Part shown: piece after piece, positions 1 through 7,229 of the stretch | Layout of the letters: every line of letters begins with the position of its first letter | Position numbering within the stretch: position 1 is the stretch's first letter | The notes under the pieces: generated by a model | What the model saw: the letters and a program-made list of their open reading frames with translations, nothing else | Told to the model about the DNA's origin: nothing | Database searches by the model: none | Program-made: the position numbers and the translations under genes | Assembly: GCF_047501175.1 (NCBI RefSeq) | Contig: NZ_JBEQWH010000004.1 | Location: 1-64,000 of the forward strand | Length of the DNA stretch: 64,000 nt | Reading direction: 5' to 3' | Source: Methanoprimaticola sp047501175 | GTDB lineage: Archaea > Thermoplasmatota > Thermoplasmata > Methanomassiliicoccales > Methanomethylophilaceae

Positions 1-77
1 ACCGTTTCAAATCCACGAGGATGTCTATATGACACCAGAATTAGGAAACACACTAGCCGAGAGACCAGAAGATGGAG

Positions 78-153
78 TGGTGGGCCCGGCCGGGATTGAA
101 CCGGCGACCTTCGCCTTGTAAGGGCGACGTCATAACCACTAGACCACGAGCCC
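78..153 (-). tRNA. tRNA-Val (anticodon UAC)
   Basis: Read on the minus strand this is a complete 76-nt cloverleaf. The acceptor arm GGGCTCG pairs with CGGGCCC (one G-U), the anticodon stem TCGCC/GGCGA encloses the loop CTTACAA giving anticodon TAC, and the T arm is GCCGG-TTCAATC-CCGGC. The discriminator base is A and the 3' CCA is genome-encoded. A TATA-like box lies about 25-30 nt upstream. Confidence 0.96.
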
Positions 154-176
154 GCGATATGCCGTAGATGGACATC

Positions 177-185
177 GTATATAAC
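177..185 (-). promoter_or_regulatory. TATA box of tRNA-Val
   Basis: The minus strand reads GTTATATAC, ending 24 nt before the first base of the tRNA. This is the expected archaeal TATA-to-start spacing. Confidence 0.6.
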
Positions 186-235
186 AGAATCCACAGACGC
201 CGATGCACCGCCCACCCTCCGGCTCGAAGCCCCGT

Positions 236-245
236 CATTAAATAG
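236..245 (+). promoter_or_regulatory. TATA box of tRNA-Gly
   Basis: CATTAAATAG lies 24-33 nt before the first base of the tRNA-Gly gene, at archaeal promoter spacing. Confidence 0.6.
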
Positions 246-268
246 AAGAATGACATGGAGGGGACTGC

Positions 269-343
269 GCGATTGTAGTCCAGCGGTTAGGACGGGAGCT
301 TCCCAAGCTTCTGACCCGGGTTCGATTCCCGGCAATCGCACCA
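269..343 (+). tRNA. tRNA-Gly (anticodon CCC)
   Basis: A complete cloverleaf on the plus strand. The acceptor GCGATTG pairs perfectly with CAATCGC, the D arm is GTCC/GGAC, and the anticodon stem GGAGC/GCTTC encloses TTCCCAA, giving anticodon CCC. The T arm is ACCCGGG-TTCGATT-CCCGG, with discriminator A and an encoded CCA end. Confidence 0.96.
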
Positions 344-380
344 TCCTTTCTCCAATCCACTGCATCCCGCCCGTATGGCG

Positions 381-388
381 TTTATAAG
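381..388 (+). promoter_or_regulatory. TATA box of rtcA operon
   Basis: TTTATAAG lies about 37-44 nt before the ATG at 425, which would give a short leader of 10-15 nt. Confidence 0.55.
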
Positions 389-424
389 GAAAACCCTAAA
401 AGACAGGTCGCCTATCGTCCGCCC

Positions 425-1462
425 ATGGATATGCTCGAGATAGACGGTTCCCGCGGAGAGGGCGGTGGACAGATGGTCCGCACATCGGTGGCCATGTCCA
501 CGGTCACGGGCATACCCGTACATCTGACCCGCATCAGGGAGAACAGGCCCACCAACGGACTGTCCAAACAGCATGTGGCCGCGGTACGTGCGGTCGCACA
601 GATGGCCGGATCGGAGATAGAGGGGTGCACGATGGGGTCCGGAGACCTCCTGTTCTACCCCGGAACCCAACACGAGTACGACATAAACGTCAACATCAGC
701 TCGGCAGGGAGCATCAGCCTCGTGCTTCAGGCGATGCTGCTGGCCGCACGCGGGCACAAGAAGCGCCTCACCGTCGACATATGCGGAGGGACCAACGTCA
801 TGTGGGCACCCCCGATAGACTCGTACTCCACCCTGCTCTTCCCGATGATGAGGAAGATGGGCATCGCCGCCGACGTGAAGATCATAGAGAGAGGATTCTA
901 TCCTCAGGGCGGAGGACGCGTGATCGCCGGACTCGATCCCATCGGGGACATATCCCCTCTCCAGCTGGACACCCTGGGTGACCTCAAGGCGGTGCGCGGG
1001 GTGTGCTTCTGCCAGCGCCTCTCGGACTGGATCCCGGACGCGATGGTCAAGAGCTGCACCCAGATGATCTCGCCTGTGGCCGACATAGACATAGACATAC
1101 AGTACACCGAGGGGGATTCCCGCGGGGCCGGCATTGTCCTCGTCGCGGAATACGAGAACGGCATGCTGGGCAGCAATGCCCTGTCCGCCAGAGGCCAGTC
1201 CCCCGAGAGGAGCGGGCGCGATGCCGCGAAGGACCTGCTCAGCGAGATGAGGAGCGGTGCCACCATGGACGTGCACACCGCCGACCAGCTCCTGCCCTAC
1301 ATGGCCATGGCCCAGGGGGAGAGCTCGTTCAACGTCTCCAGGATCAGCAGACATCTCCTGAGCCAGATGGACACCCTCGAATCGTTCCTGGATGTGAAGT
1401 TCGGGGTCGAGAGGATACAGGACGTGTACCGTTTCACGGTCACACCGGGGGCGAGGCGATGA
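425..1462 (+). CDS. rtcA: RNA 3'-terminal phosphate cyclase RtcA
   Basis: 345 residues, the usual family length. RtcA converts RNA 3'-phosphate ends to 2',3'-cyclic phosphates through a covalent enzyme-AMP intermediate. The N-terminus has the family motif DGSRGEGGGQ (residues 7-16). The C-terminal part has HTADQLLPYMAMA, which holds the histidine that becomes adenylylated. The ATG at 425 follows a TATA box closely. The stop overlaps the start of the next gene (ATGA), so the pair is probably co-transcribed although no functional link is known. Assignment is firm from motifs; the RNA substrate here is not known. Confidence 0.95.
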   Translation: MDMLEIDGSRGEGGGQMVRTSVAMSTVTGIPVHLTRIRENRPTNGLSKQHVAAVRAVAQMAGSEIEGCTMGSGDLLFYPGTQHEYDINVNISSAGSISLVLQAMLLAARGHKKRLTVDICGGTNVMWAPPIDSYSTLLFPMMRKMGIAADVKIIERGFYPQGGGRVIAGLDPIGDISPLQLDTLGDLKAVRGVCFCQRLSDWIPDAMVKSCTQMISPVADIDIDIQYTEGDSRGAGIVLVAEYENGMLGSNALSARGQSPERSGRDAAKDLLSEMRSGATMDVHTADQLLPYMAMAQGESSFNVSRISRHLLSQMDTLESFLDVKFGVERIQDVYRFTVTPGARR

Positions 1463-2085
1463 GGCCGTTCGTCCATGTCAACTGCGCCATGTCCGCCGAC
1501 GGGAAGATCGCGGGCGCGGACAGGACCCAGGTGTCGATATCCTCTGACGAGGACAAGTCACGTGCGAAGAACCTGAGGAGGAAGTACGATGCCATCCTGG
1601 TCGGGGTCGGGACCGTCGTTGCCGACAACCCCCACCTCACCCTGAAGGACCTCGACTACGACACCAACCCCATCAGGGTCGTCCTGGACCCGCACGGAAG
1701 GACTCCAGACGATGCACTCGTCCTCGACGACAGGGCCCCGACCATCATGGTCACCCTGGAGTCCTGCGACCGCGAATGGGATTGCGAGGAGACGCTCCGT
1801 GCAGGGAAGGACTCCATCGACCTGGAGGCGGTCCTGGAGGAACTGGCCGACATGGGCATAGAGAATGTGCTCGTGGAGGGCGGAGGGAAGACGATATCGT
1901 CGTTCTTCAGAGCAGGGCTCGTGGACAAGTACACGGTATTCGTCGGCGGCCTGGTCATAGGCGGCCGTGACTCCCCCACACCGTGCGACGGCGACGGATG
2001 GGCATCGGAGGGAGGCATCAGGCTGAGGCTCGCATCCTGCGACGTCCTCGGGAACGGTGCGCTCCTGACGTTCGAGCCCGAGTGA
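1459..2085 (+). CDS. arfC: 2,5-diamino-6-(ribosylamino)pyrimidinone 5'-phosphate reductase (archaeal riboflavin pathway)
   Basis: 208 residues, a stand-alone RibD C-terminal (DHFR-fold) domain. In archaea this enzyme reduces the ribosylaminopyrimidine of riboflavin and F420 precursor synthesis to the ribitylamino form using NAD(P)H. Family signatures visible are VHVNCAMSADGKIAG near the N-terminus, RKYDAILVGVGTVVADNP in the cofactor-binding part and NVLVEGGGKTISSFF late in the protein. The ATG at 1459 overlaps the rtcA stop (ATGA); the reading frame stays open further upstream but that stretch lies inside rtcA and looks like a shadow. The next gene is convergent and ends 2 bp away. Confidence 0.92.
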   Translation: MRPFVHVNCAMSADGKIAGADRTQVSISSDEDKSRAKNLRRKYDAILVGVGTVVADNPHLTLKDLDYDTNPIRVVLDPHGRTPDDALVLDDRAPTIMVTLESCDREWDCEETLRAGKDSIDLEAVLEELADMGIENVLVEGGGKTISSFFRAGLVDKYTVFVGGLVIGGRDSPTPCDGDGWASEGGIRLRLASCDVLGNGALLTFEPE

Positions 2086-2087
2086 CT

Positions 2088-2837
2088 TCAGTTCTTGACC
2101 GATGGTTCCAGAGTGAAGCGGAAATAATTGTTCTCGGTCCCGAACACCTCGTCCGAGGTCACCGAATACACCTTCCCGGTGGCATCCTCGAGTATCTTGC
2201 AGAAGAACCCGGTCGCATAGTATCCGAGCGACCTGGCGGAATCGGGAGTGAACGGCAGGTCGTCCTTTATGATGATGGAGAGCGGACTGAGCGAGTACAC
2301 GCTTGCCTCCCCCAGGCCCATCTTCTTGTAATAGTCCCGCCCGTTGGCAACGGTCTCCTCCAGATTCTTCCCAGTGAGCTTGCCGTTAAGCGCCATGGCG
2401 TGGATCGCGCCCAGGATGGTCGCCATGGGCCCGACCGAGAGCCCCATGCCGTCGAATCCAAGAAATATGAATCTGGACAGGGCGTCACGCGTACGGACCG
2501 GATCGTCCGCCACCTCCGAAAGGGCATGCATGGCCAGGGTCATGGCCTCATCGGAAGGGGGTTTGGAATATGCGAGCATGACGGAGACCAGGGAGTAGAC
2601 CTTCCTCCTGCTGTCCTCAGGGTCGTCATGCACCGCGATGAGGTTCTCGCCAACCATCTTGTCCAGATGCACGGACAGTGTGGACTGTGCCTTTCCCGTG
2701 AGCTTCGCGAGCTCCGTGAGTGACAGGTTGCGATCCTCCAGCTCATGCAGGATCTGACGTCTGACATCGTTGGTAACCTGCACCAATCCGGTCTTGGTGT
2801 AGTACAGCTCAAAATCTATCAGAGGTCCATCCGTCAT
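2088..2837 (-). CDS. Winged-helix transcriptional regulator with C-terminal V4R-like sensor domain
   Basis: 249 residues from the ATG at 2837. The N-terminal third is an ArsR-type winged helix: VTNDVRRQILHELEDRNLSLTELAKLTGKAQSTLSVHLDKMVGENLI is a clear helix-turn-helix pattern followed by the wing. The last roughly 65 residues (SARSLGYYATGFFCKILEDATGK and onward) resemble V4R-type small-ligand domains, which is only a weak resemblance. A longer frame exists, but a TATA-like stretch 28-39 nt upstream makes a nearly leaderless start at 2837 more likely. It is a single gene lying tail-to-tail with arfC and back-to-back with mtnA; the target genes and ligand are unknown. Confidence 0.75.
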   Translation of the reverse strand: MTDGPLIDFELYYTKTGLVQVTNDVRRQILHELEDRNLSLTELAKLTGKAQSTLSVHLDKMVGENLIAVHDDPEDSRRKVYSLVSVMLAYSKPPSDEAMTLAMHALSEVADDPVRTRDALSRFIFLGFDGMGLSVGPMATILGAIHAMALNGKLTGKNLEETVANGRDYYKKMGLGEASVYSLSPLSIIIKDDLPFTPDSARSLGYYATGFFCKILEDATGKVYSVTSDEVFGTENNYFRFTLEPSVKN

Positions 2838-2864
2838 GGTATGCGGGCAGACATGCCGATACTC

Positions 2865-2876
2865 ATTAAATAAATA
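2865..2876 (-). promoter_or_regulatory. TATA box of winged-helix regulator
   Basis: The minus strand reads TATTTATTTAAT, 28-39 nt before the ATG at 2837. This supports a nearly leaderless start there rather than a start further upstream. Confidence 0.55.
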
Positions 2877-2968
2877 CTGTCTGAGCCCACGGACCGACAC
2901 CGTCCGGCGGCAGACGTTTGGAAAGTGACAATCAGGTTAATAACATCCCCGTCGATGCGTCTGGCATT

Positions 2969-3967
2969 ATGAAAGCTGTCGTAGACGGTGTGAGGAAGGA
3001 CATCAAGGCTGTCTGGTATGAGGACGGAAAGGTGATGATGATCGATCAGAGGGAGCTGCCCTCCAGGCTCGCCATCGTAGGGTTCACCGACCACGCGGAC
3101 GTGGCCGAGGCGATCCGCAACATGACCACCCGCGGCGCACCGTCCATAGGCGCCTCCGCCGCATACGGGATGTGCCTCGCCGCACTGAACGGATACGACC
3201 TGACGAAGGCCGCTGAGGAGATCAAGTCCGCCAGGCCCACCGCGTACGACCTGTTCCACGCAGTGGACTGGATGTGCGAGAGGCTGGAGAGCGGCGAGGA
3301 TCCCGTGAGGTCCGCGGACTCATACGCACAGCTGACCATCGACAAATGCAGGCTGATCGGGCAGCATGGCATGAAGCTCATCGAGGATGACATGAGGCTG
3401 ATGACGCACTGCAACGCCGGTGCGCTGGCCACCGTCGATGTCGGCACTGCGCTGGCTCCCATGAGGGCGGCCCATGACGCAGGGAAGAGGTTCTTCGTCT
3501 ACGTGTCCGAGACCAGGCCTCGCCTCCAGGGCATGCAGCTCACCGCCTGGGAGCTCGGTCAGGAGGGCATCGACCACAGGATTATCCCCGACGGGGCCTC
3601 CGCATACTATATGAGCCAGGGCGTGGACTTCATAATCACCGGCGCGGACCGCATCGCGGCGAACGGCGACTTCGCCAACAAGATCGGTACGTTCGACAAG
3701 GCCATAGCGGCCAAGCACTTCGGCATCCCGTTCTACGTCGCCGCACCGGTCTCCACCTTCGACCTGAACATGGGGTCTGGGAAGGAGATCGTCATCGAAC
3801 AGAGGTCCCAGGACGAGGTCAACGTCGTGGCGGGACACAGGATCGCCCCCGAGGGGTCCCAGGCGCTCAACCCCGCCTTCGACGTGACCCCCGCTGACCT
3901 GGTGACCGGATTCATCACCGAGAAGGGCATCCTCAGACCCGACGAGGTCGGCGTCATGAGGGATTGA
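2969..3967 (+). CDS. mtnA: Methylthioribose-1-phosphate isomerase / aIF2B-like sugar phosphate isomerase
   Basis: 332 residues. MtnA isomerises 5-methylthioribose-1-phosphate (or 5-deoxyribose-1-phosphate) to the ribulose form. Family hallmarks are present: LIDQ-like MIDQRELP near the start, TTRGAPSIGASAAYGM, the catalytic-cysteine segment MTHCNAGALAT and the catalytic-aspartate segment ITGADRIAANGDFANKIGT. The frame extends to a TTG at 2918, but the ATG at 2969 matches the family start better and a TTAATAA box lies about 30 nt before it. The next gene, a class II aldolase, begins 1 bp after the stop. In methanogens this pair is consistent with salvage of S-adenosylmethionine by-products to dihydroxyacetone phosphate. 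Ribose-1,5-bisphosphate isomerase is a related alternative, less likely here. Confidence 0.88.
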   Translation: MKAVVDGVRKDIKAVWYEDGKVMMIDQRELPSRLAIVGFTDHADVAEAIRNMTTRGAPSIGASAAYGMCLAALNGYDLTKAAEEIKSARPTAYDLFHAVDWMCERLESGEDPVRSADSYAQLTIDKCRLIGQHGMKLIEDDMRLMTHCNAGALATVDVGTALAPMRAAHDAGKRFFVYVSETRPRLQGMQLTAWELGQEGIDHRIIPDGASAYYMSQGVDFIITGADRIAANGDFANKIGTFDKAIAAKHFGIPFYVAAPVSTFDLNMGSGKEIVIEQRSQDEVNVVAGHRIAPEGSQALNPAFDVTPADLVTGFITEKGILRPDEVGVMRD

Positions 3968-3968
3968 C

Positions 3969-4571
3969 ATGGACGAGCTATCGATGAGGACGGAGCTCGT
4001 CGAGACCTGTGCCAGACTCTACGACAGGGGCCTGACGGTATCCGCCGGGGGGAACATGAGCGTCAGGATAGACGATGCGATCCTGATCACCCCGTCCGGC
4101 AGGAACAAGGGTCTGCTGAGACAGGAGGACCTGGTGAAGGTCTCGATGGATGGCAAGGTCATATCCGGCCCGAAACCTTCCATCGAGACGGGGTTCCACC
4201 TGGCGCTGTACAACGCGAACCCGGGGACGAATGCCGTGGTCCACTGCCACCCCCTGAACTGCGTAGCCCTGACCACCCGCGGGGAGAGGCTCAGATGCAA
4301 CCTCACTCCCGAAGGGGCCCTGCTCCTGGGGAAGGTGCCCCTGATACCGTACGTGACGCCCGGCACACAGGACCTCGTCGATGCCGTCAGGGCGCATTCC
4401 GGGGCGGATGCCATGCTCATGGCGCGCCACGGGGCGCTGACGCAGGGCAGGAACCTGGAGGAGGCGTACAACAGGATGGAGGAGCTGGAGTTCCAGGCAC
4501 GCCTGCAAATGATGTGCGGCGATGCGGAGGACCTTCCGGAGTCCGAACTGAAGAGACTTGGAGTGATCTGA
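3969..4571 (+). CDS. Class II aldolase (fuculose/methylthioribulose-phosphate type)
   Basis: 200 residues, the normal length for single-domain class II aldolases. Zn ligands are recognisable in VVHCHPLN (about residues 91-98) and in MARHGAL (about 156-162). The acid-base glutamate region is PSIETGFHLALYNANP. Next to mtnA it most likely splits 5-methylthioribulose-1-phosphate or 5-deoxyribulose-1-phosphate into dihydroxyacetone phosphate and an aldehyde, a route described in methanogens and some bacteria. L-fuculose-phosphate aldolase is the generic family name and cannot be excluded. Its stop overlaps the nop5 start by one base (TGATG). Confidence 0.85.
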   Translation: MDELSMRTELVETCARLYDRGLTVSAGGNMSVRIDDAILITPSGRNKGLLRQEDLVKVSMDGKVISGPKPSIETGFHLALYNANPGTNAVVHCHPLNCVALTTRGERLRCNLTPEGALLLGKVPLIPYVTPGTQDLVDAVRAHSGADAMLMARHGALTQGRNLEEAYNRMEELEFQARLQMMCGDAEDLPESELKRLGVI

Positions 4572-5677
4572 TGGTAATACTTGTGACGAAATGGTTCGGC
4601 TCGTTCATCCTGGACGAGAAGTCCGGGAGGATCCTGGACAAGAGGCTCATGCCGAAGGACGCACAGGAGGCGGCGGAGAAGCTGGCCCTGATGCAGAGGG
4701 GCGGGATCCTCGACGAGGAGAGGGAACTGGTGGCCGGAAAGGAGAAGCCCAACGTGTCCGACCGCAGACAGTCCGAGCTCGGAAGGCCCATGATGTTCGA
4801 CTCCTCGTTCATCAAGGCGTCGGACTACGGGTTCGATGACAGGTTCATGCACGATGTTATGGTCGGCCTCGGGAAACTGAGGACGTCAGAACCGGTGCCG
4901 AGGGACAGGAACCTCGTACAGGCAATCAGGAGCCTGGACGACCAGATCTCTACCATCAACCTGTACAGCGAGAGGCTCCACGAGTGGTACGGCATGCACT
5001 TCCCCGAGCTTGCGGACTATGCCCATGACAAGAAGTACGCCGAACTGGTGGCCAGGTTCGGGGACAGGGACTCCATCAAGGAGGAGCTCGGCATAGACAT
5101 CGAATCCATCGGTGCCGACCTCGACGACGAGGACCTCAGGGCCATAATGGACCTTGCCGACACCCTCGACCGCCTGTACGACGACGAGCTCCGCACGGAG
5201 GCGTACATCCAAGGGATAGTCGAGCAGACATGCCCCAACATGTGCGCGATGCTGGGCGGCCCCCTCGCTGCCAGGATGGTGTCCCTGGCGGGAGGCCTGG
5301 AGAGGCTCGCGTCCCTCCCATCGTCGACCGTCCAGCTGCTGGGCGCCGAGAAGGCCATGTTCAGAGCGATGAGGTCCGGGAAGCGCGGCCCGAAGCATGG
5401 GATCATCTATCAGCACCCCGACATCCACCGCGCGCCGTACTGGCAACGCGGCAAGATCGCGAGGGCGCTGGCAGGGAAGGTCCTGATCGCGGCGAAGATC
5501 GACCAGTACCACGGCGAGTTCGCAGGGGACAGGCTCAACGAGGAGCTCCGCGTCAGGGTCGCCGAGATCAAGAAGAGGTATCCCGACCCGCCCAAGAAGC
5601 CACAGAAGCCCAAGGGCGGAAAGCCAAGGAACAGAGGTGGGAAGGGCAGGCCCGGCGGAAAGCCGCACAGGCACTGA
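4571..5677 (+). CDS. nop5: Nop5 (Nop56/58-type core protein of box C/D sRNP)
   Basis: 368 residues. Nop5 bridges L7Ae and fibrillarin in the archaeal box C/D RNP that directs 2'-O-methylation of rRNA and tRNA. The N-terminal fibrillarin-binding domain starts MVILVTKWFGSFILDE. A helical coiled-coil region follows, then the Nop RNA-binding domain with CPNMCAMLGGPLAARMVSLAGGLERLA and GAEKAMFRA. The C-terminus is a Lys/Arg/Gly/Pro-rich tail. The ATG at 4571 is chosen because the frame upstream is a shadow of the aldolase. In many archaea the fibrillarin gene follows directly; here it does not, and the downstream 300 bp hold no methyltransferase gene. Confidence 0.95.
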   Translation: MVILVTKWFGSFILDEKSGRILDKRLMPKDAQEAAEKLALMQRGGILDEERELVAGKEKPNVSDRRQSELGRPMMFDSSFIKASDYGFDDRFMHDVMVGLGKLRTSEPVPRDRNLVQAIRSLDDQISTINLYSERLHEWYGMHFPELADYAHDKKYAELVARFGDRDSIKEELGIDIESIGADLDDEDLRAIMDLADTLDRLYDDELRTEAYIQGIVEQTCPNMCAMLGGPLAARMVSLAGGLERLASLPSSTVQLLGAEKAMFRAMRSGKRGPKHGIIYQHPDIHRAPYWQRGKIARALAGKVLIAAKIDQYHGEFAGDRLNEELRVRVAEIKKRYPDPPKKPQKPKGGKPRNRGGKGRPGGKPHRH

Positions 5678-5882
5678 ACCCCCGATGAAACGGCGACAGG
5701 ATGGTTTCGAGAGACATCCTGCCGCCATTCCCCCGCCATGTATGACGGTGGTGTCCGCACCACATGCTGGCTATTTCTGTCCGCCTCCGTCCCAGAAGGG
5801 TTCTGCTACGAAAAACCCCATAAAAAATGCGGGTTTCACACAATATTAATATGCCGAATGTCCCTAAGGGGAGCCAGATAGC
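5678..5882 (+). other. Structured intergenic region between nop5 and the aIF5A leader
   Basis: No protein gene is visible between nop5 and aIF5A apart from a short upstream ORF. The stretch has several potential hairpins: 5692-5726 (GGCGACAGGATG facing CATCCTGCCGCC around an 11-nt loop), a small TGGTG/CACCA hairpin near 5750, and AAACCC/GGGTTT around 5815-5838. The first could mark the nop5 transcript end or belong to a small RNA. I cannot assign a known RNA family. Confidence 0.4.
5842..5852 (+). promoter_or_regulatory. TATA box of aIF5A-speB operon
   Basis: AATATTAATAT is the best TATA-like sequence upstream of aIF5A. A start site about 25 nt downstream would give a leader of roughly 105 nt, long for this genome, where short leaders are common. 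Confidence 0.5.
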
Positions 5883-5942
5883 ATGACAGCTACAAACATG
5901 CATATCGACGCTTCCTTTACGGGGGTGAACTTCCGGCCTTGA
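5883..5942 (+). CDS. Possible 19-codon upstream ORF in the aIF5A leader
   Basis: An ATG at 5883, about 15 nt after the predicted transcription start, opens a 19-codon frame (MTATNMHIDASFTGVNFRP) ending in TGA at 5940-5942. The last codons overlap a strong hairpin (CTTCCGGCC with GGCCAGGAAG, about 5929-5952). It could be a leader peptide controlling aIF5A, or simply chance; no homologue is known to me. Confidence 0.3.
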   Translation: MTATNMHIDASFTGVNFRP

Positions 5943-5979
5943 AGGCCAGGAAGCCATTCAACAGAAGAGTGTGATTCCA

Positions 5980-6357
5980 ATGTGGGAGATGAAAGAGATC
6001 AGGGAACTGAAAGAGGGCAGATACGTCAACATCGACGACGAGCCCTGCAAGATCATCAAGATCACGACCTCCAAGCCCGGTAAGCACGGATCCGCGAAAG
6101 CGAACGTGGATGCTGCCAGCATCTTCACCGGTGCCAAGAAGTCCATCGTCGGACCTGTCAGCACCAAGGTCCAGGTACCCGTCATCGACAAGAGGAAGGG
6201 ACAGATCCTCACCCTCAGCGACGACGAGGCCCTCATCATGGACCTGGAGACCTTCGAGCAGATCTCAATCCCCATCAATGCGGACCACGAGCAGCCTCTG
6301 GCCGAGGGCGGAGAGATCCTGTATCTCGAGGCCATGGGCAGATACAAGATCATGTGA
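5980..6357 (+). CDS. eif5A: Translation initiation/elongation factor aIF5A
   Basis: 125 residues from the ATG at 5980 (a GTG at 5971 is an alternative). aIF5A, an EF-P homologue, promotes peptide-bond formation at stalling sequences such as prolines. The hypusination loop SKPGKHGSAKANVDA is intact, with the modified lysine in KPGKHG. The N-terminal SH3-like barrel and the C-terminal OB fold (VPVIDKRKGQILTLSDDEALIMD) are recognisable. The leader is long and carries an upstream ORF and a hairpin. speB follows 11 bp downstream, which makes biological sense because hypusine is built from a polyamine. Confidence 0.96.
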   Translation: MWEMKEIRELKEGRYVNIDDEPCKIIKITTSKPGKHGSAKANVDAASIFTGAKKSIVGPVSTKVQVPVIDKRKGQILTLSDDEALIMDLETFEQISIPINADHEQPLAEGGEILYLEAMGRYKIM

Positions 6358-6368
6358 GGCGTGAAAAG

Positions 6369-7229
6369 ATGTCATACGGGATCGCATACGCCGGCGCGGA
6401 GTCCGAATACAACGATGCTGAGGCAGTCATCTTCGGAATCCCGTATGACCACACCGCCTGTTTCAAGGCAGGCGCAAGGGAGGGACCCACCGCCATAAGG
6501 CGGGCCTCCTACAATTTTGAGGAGATCCACTTCGAGCACGGCCTCGACCAGAGGCAACTGGAAGTGTGCGACTATGGCAACTGCGACGATTTCATCCTCC
6601 CAGAGGACATGTTCGCAGAGGTCGATTTCGCGGTCGGTCCGGCCATAAGGGACGGAAAGTTCACAGTCGCGATCGGCGGGGAGCACTCCATAAACATCCC
6701 CATAATCAGGGCGTTCCCCGAGGGGAGCATCGCCCTCATATCCATCGATGCCCACCTGGACTCCAGGGACGAGTACCTGGGGACCCCCAACAGCCACGCA
6801 TGCGTGATGAGACGCGCCGCGGACCATCTCGGTCTTGACAACGTCTTCGTCCTTGGTGCAAGGGCGATCGGTGCGGAAGAGCTTGACAGGGACGATCCCG
6901 TGCCCTTCATCAGCTCCTTCGACATCATGGACATGGGCATCGCGAAGGCCGTCGAGAAGGCCCTGGACTCCGTGAAGGCCGAAAAGGTCTACCTCACGCT
7001 GGACATAGACGGCATAGACCCGGCGTACGCCCCCGGGACCGGTACTCCCGAGCCCTTCGGACTGACGCCCATGGACGTCAAGAGGACCATCAACATGATC
7101 GGAGACAGACTCATCGGATTCGATGTCAACGAGGTCTGTCCTCCGGCCGACCCTTCAGGGATAACATCCATCCTCGCGGCGAGGATGATCAACGAGGTCC
7201 TAGCTGTTCACGCGAAGAGCCTTGAGTGA
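6369..7229 (+). CDS. speB: Agmatinase (ureohydrolase family)
   Basis: 286 residues. Agmatinase hydrolyses agmatine to putrescine and urea with a binuclear manganese centre. The metal-binding motifs are all present: GGEHS, SIDAHLDSRDEY and TLDIDGIDPAYAPGTGTPEP. The ATG at 6369 is preferred over a GTG at 6354 that overlaps the aIF5A stop. Co-transcription with aIF5A is likely: putrescine leads to spermidine, the donor for deoxyhypusine on aIF5A. The 3' end overlaps the convergent glmM gene by 41 bp. Another ureohydrolase specificity is possible but less likely given the neighbour. Confidence 0.92.
   Translation: MSYGIAYAGAESEYNDAEAVIFGIPYDHTACFKAGAREGPTAIRRASYNFEEIHFEHGLDQRQLEVCDYGNCDDFILPEDMFAEVDFAVGPAIRDGKFTVAIGGEHSINIPIIRAFPEGSIALISIDAHLDSRDEYLGTPNSHACVMRRAADHLGLDNVFVLGARAIGAEELDRDDPVPFISSFDIMDMGIAKAVEKALDSVKAEKVYLTLDIDGIDPAYAPGTGTPEPFGLTPMDVKRTINMIGDRLIGFDVNEVCPPADPSGITSILAARMINEVLAVHAKSLE

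Noticed and set aside
1..77. CRISPR repeat or gene end at the left edge
   Set aside because: No repeated unit is visible and no recognisable frame enters from the left. I see nothing assignable in these bases.
287..1354. Long open frame on the minus strand across rtcA (355 codons)
   Set aside because: It lies antisense to a clear rtcA gene and its translation is Gly/His/Arg-rich without family motifs. Similar antisense frames occur over cobN1, smc, fpoL and others and are effects of high GC content.
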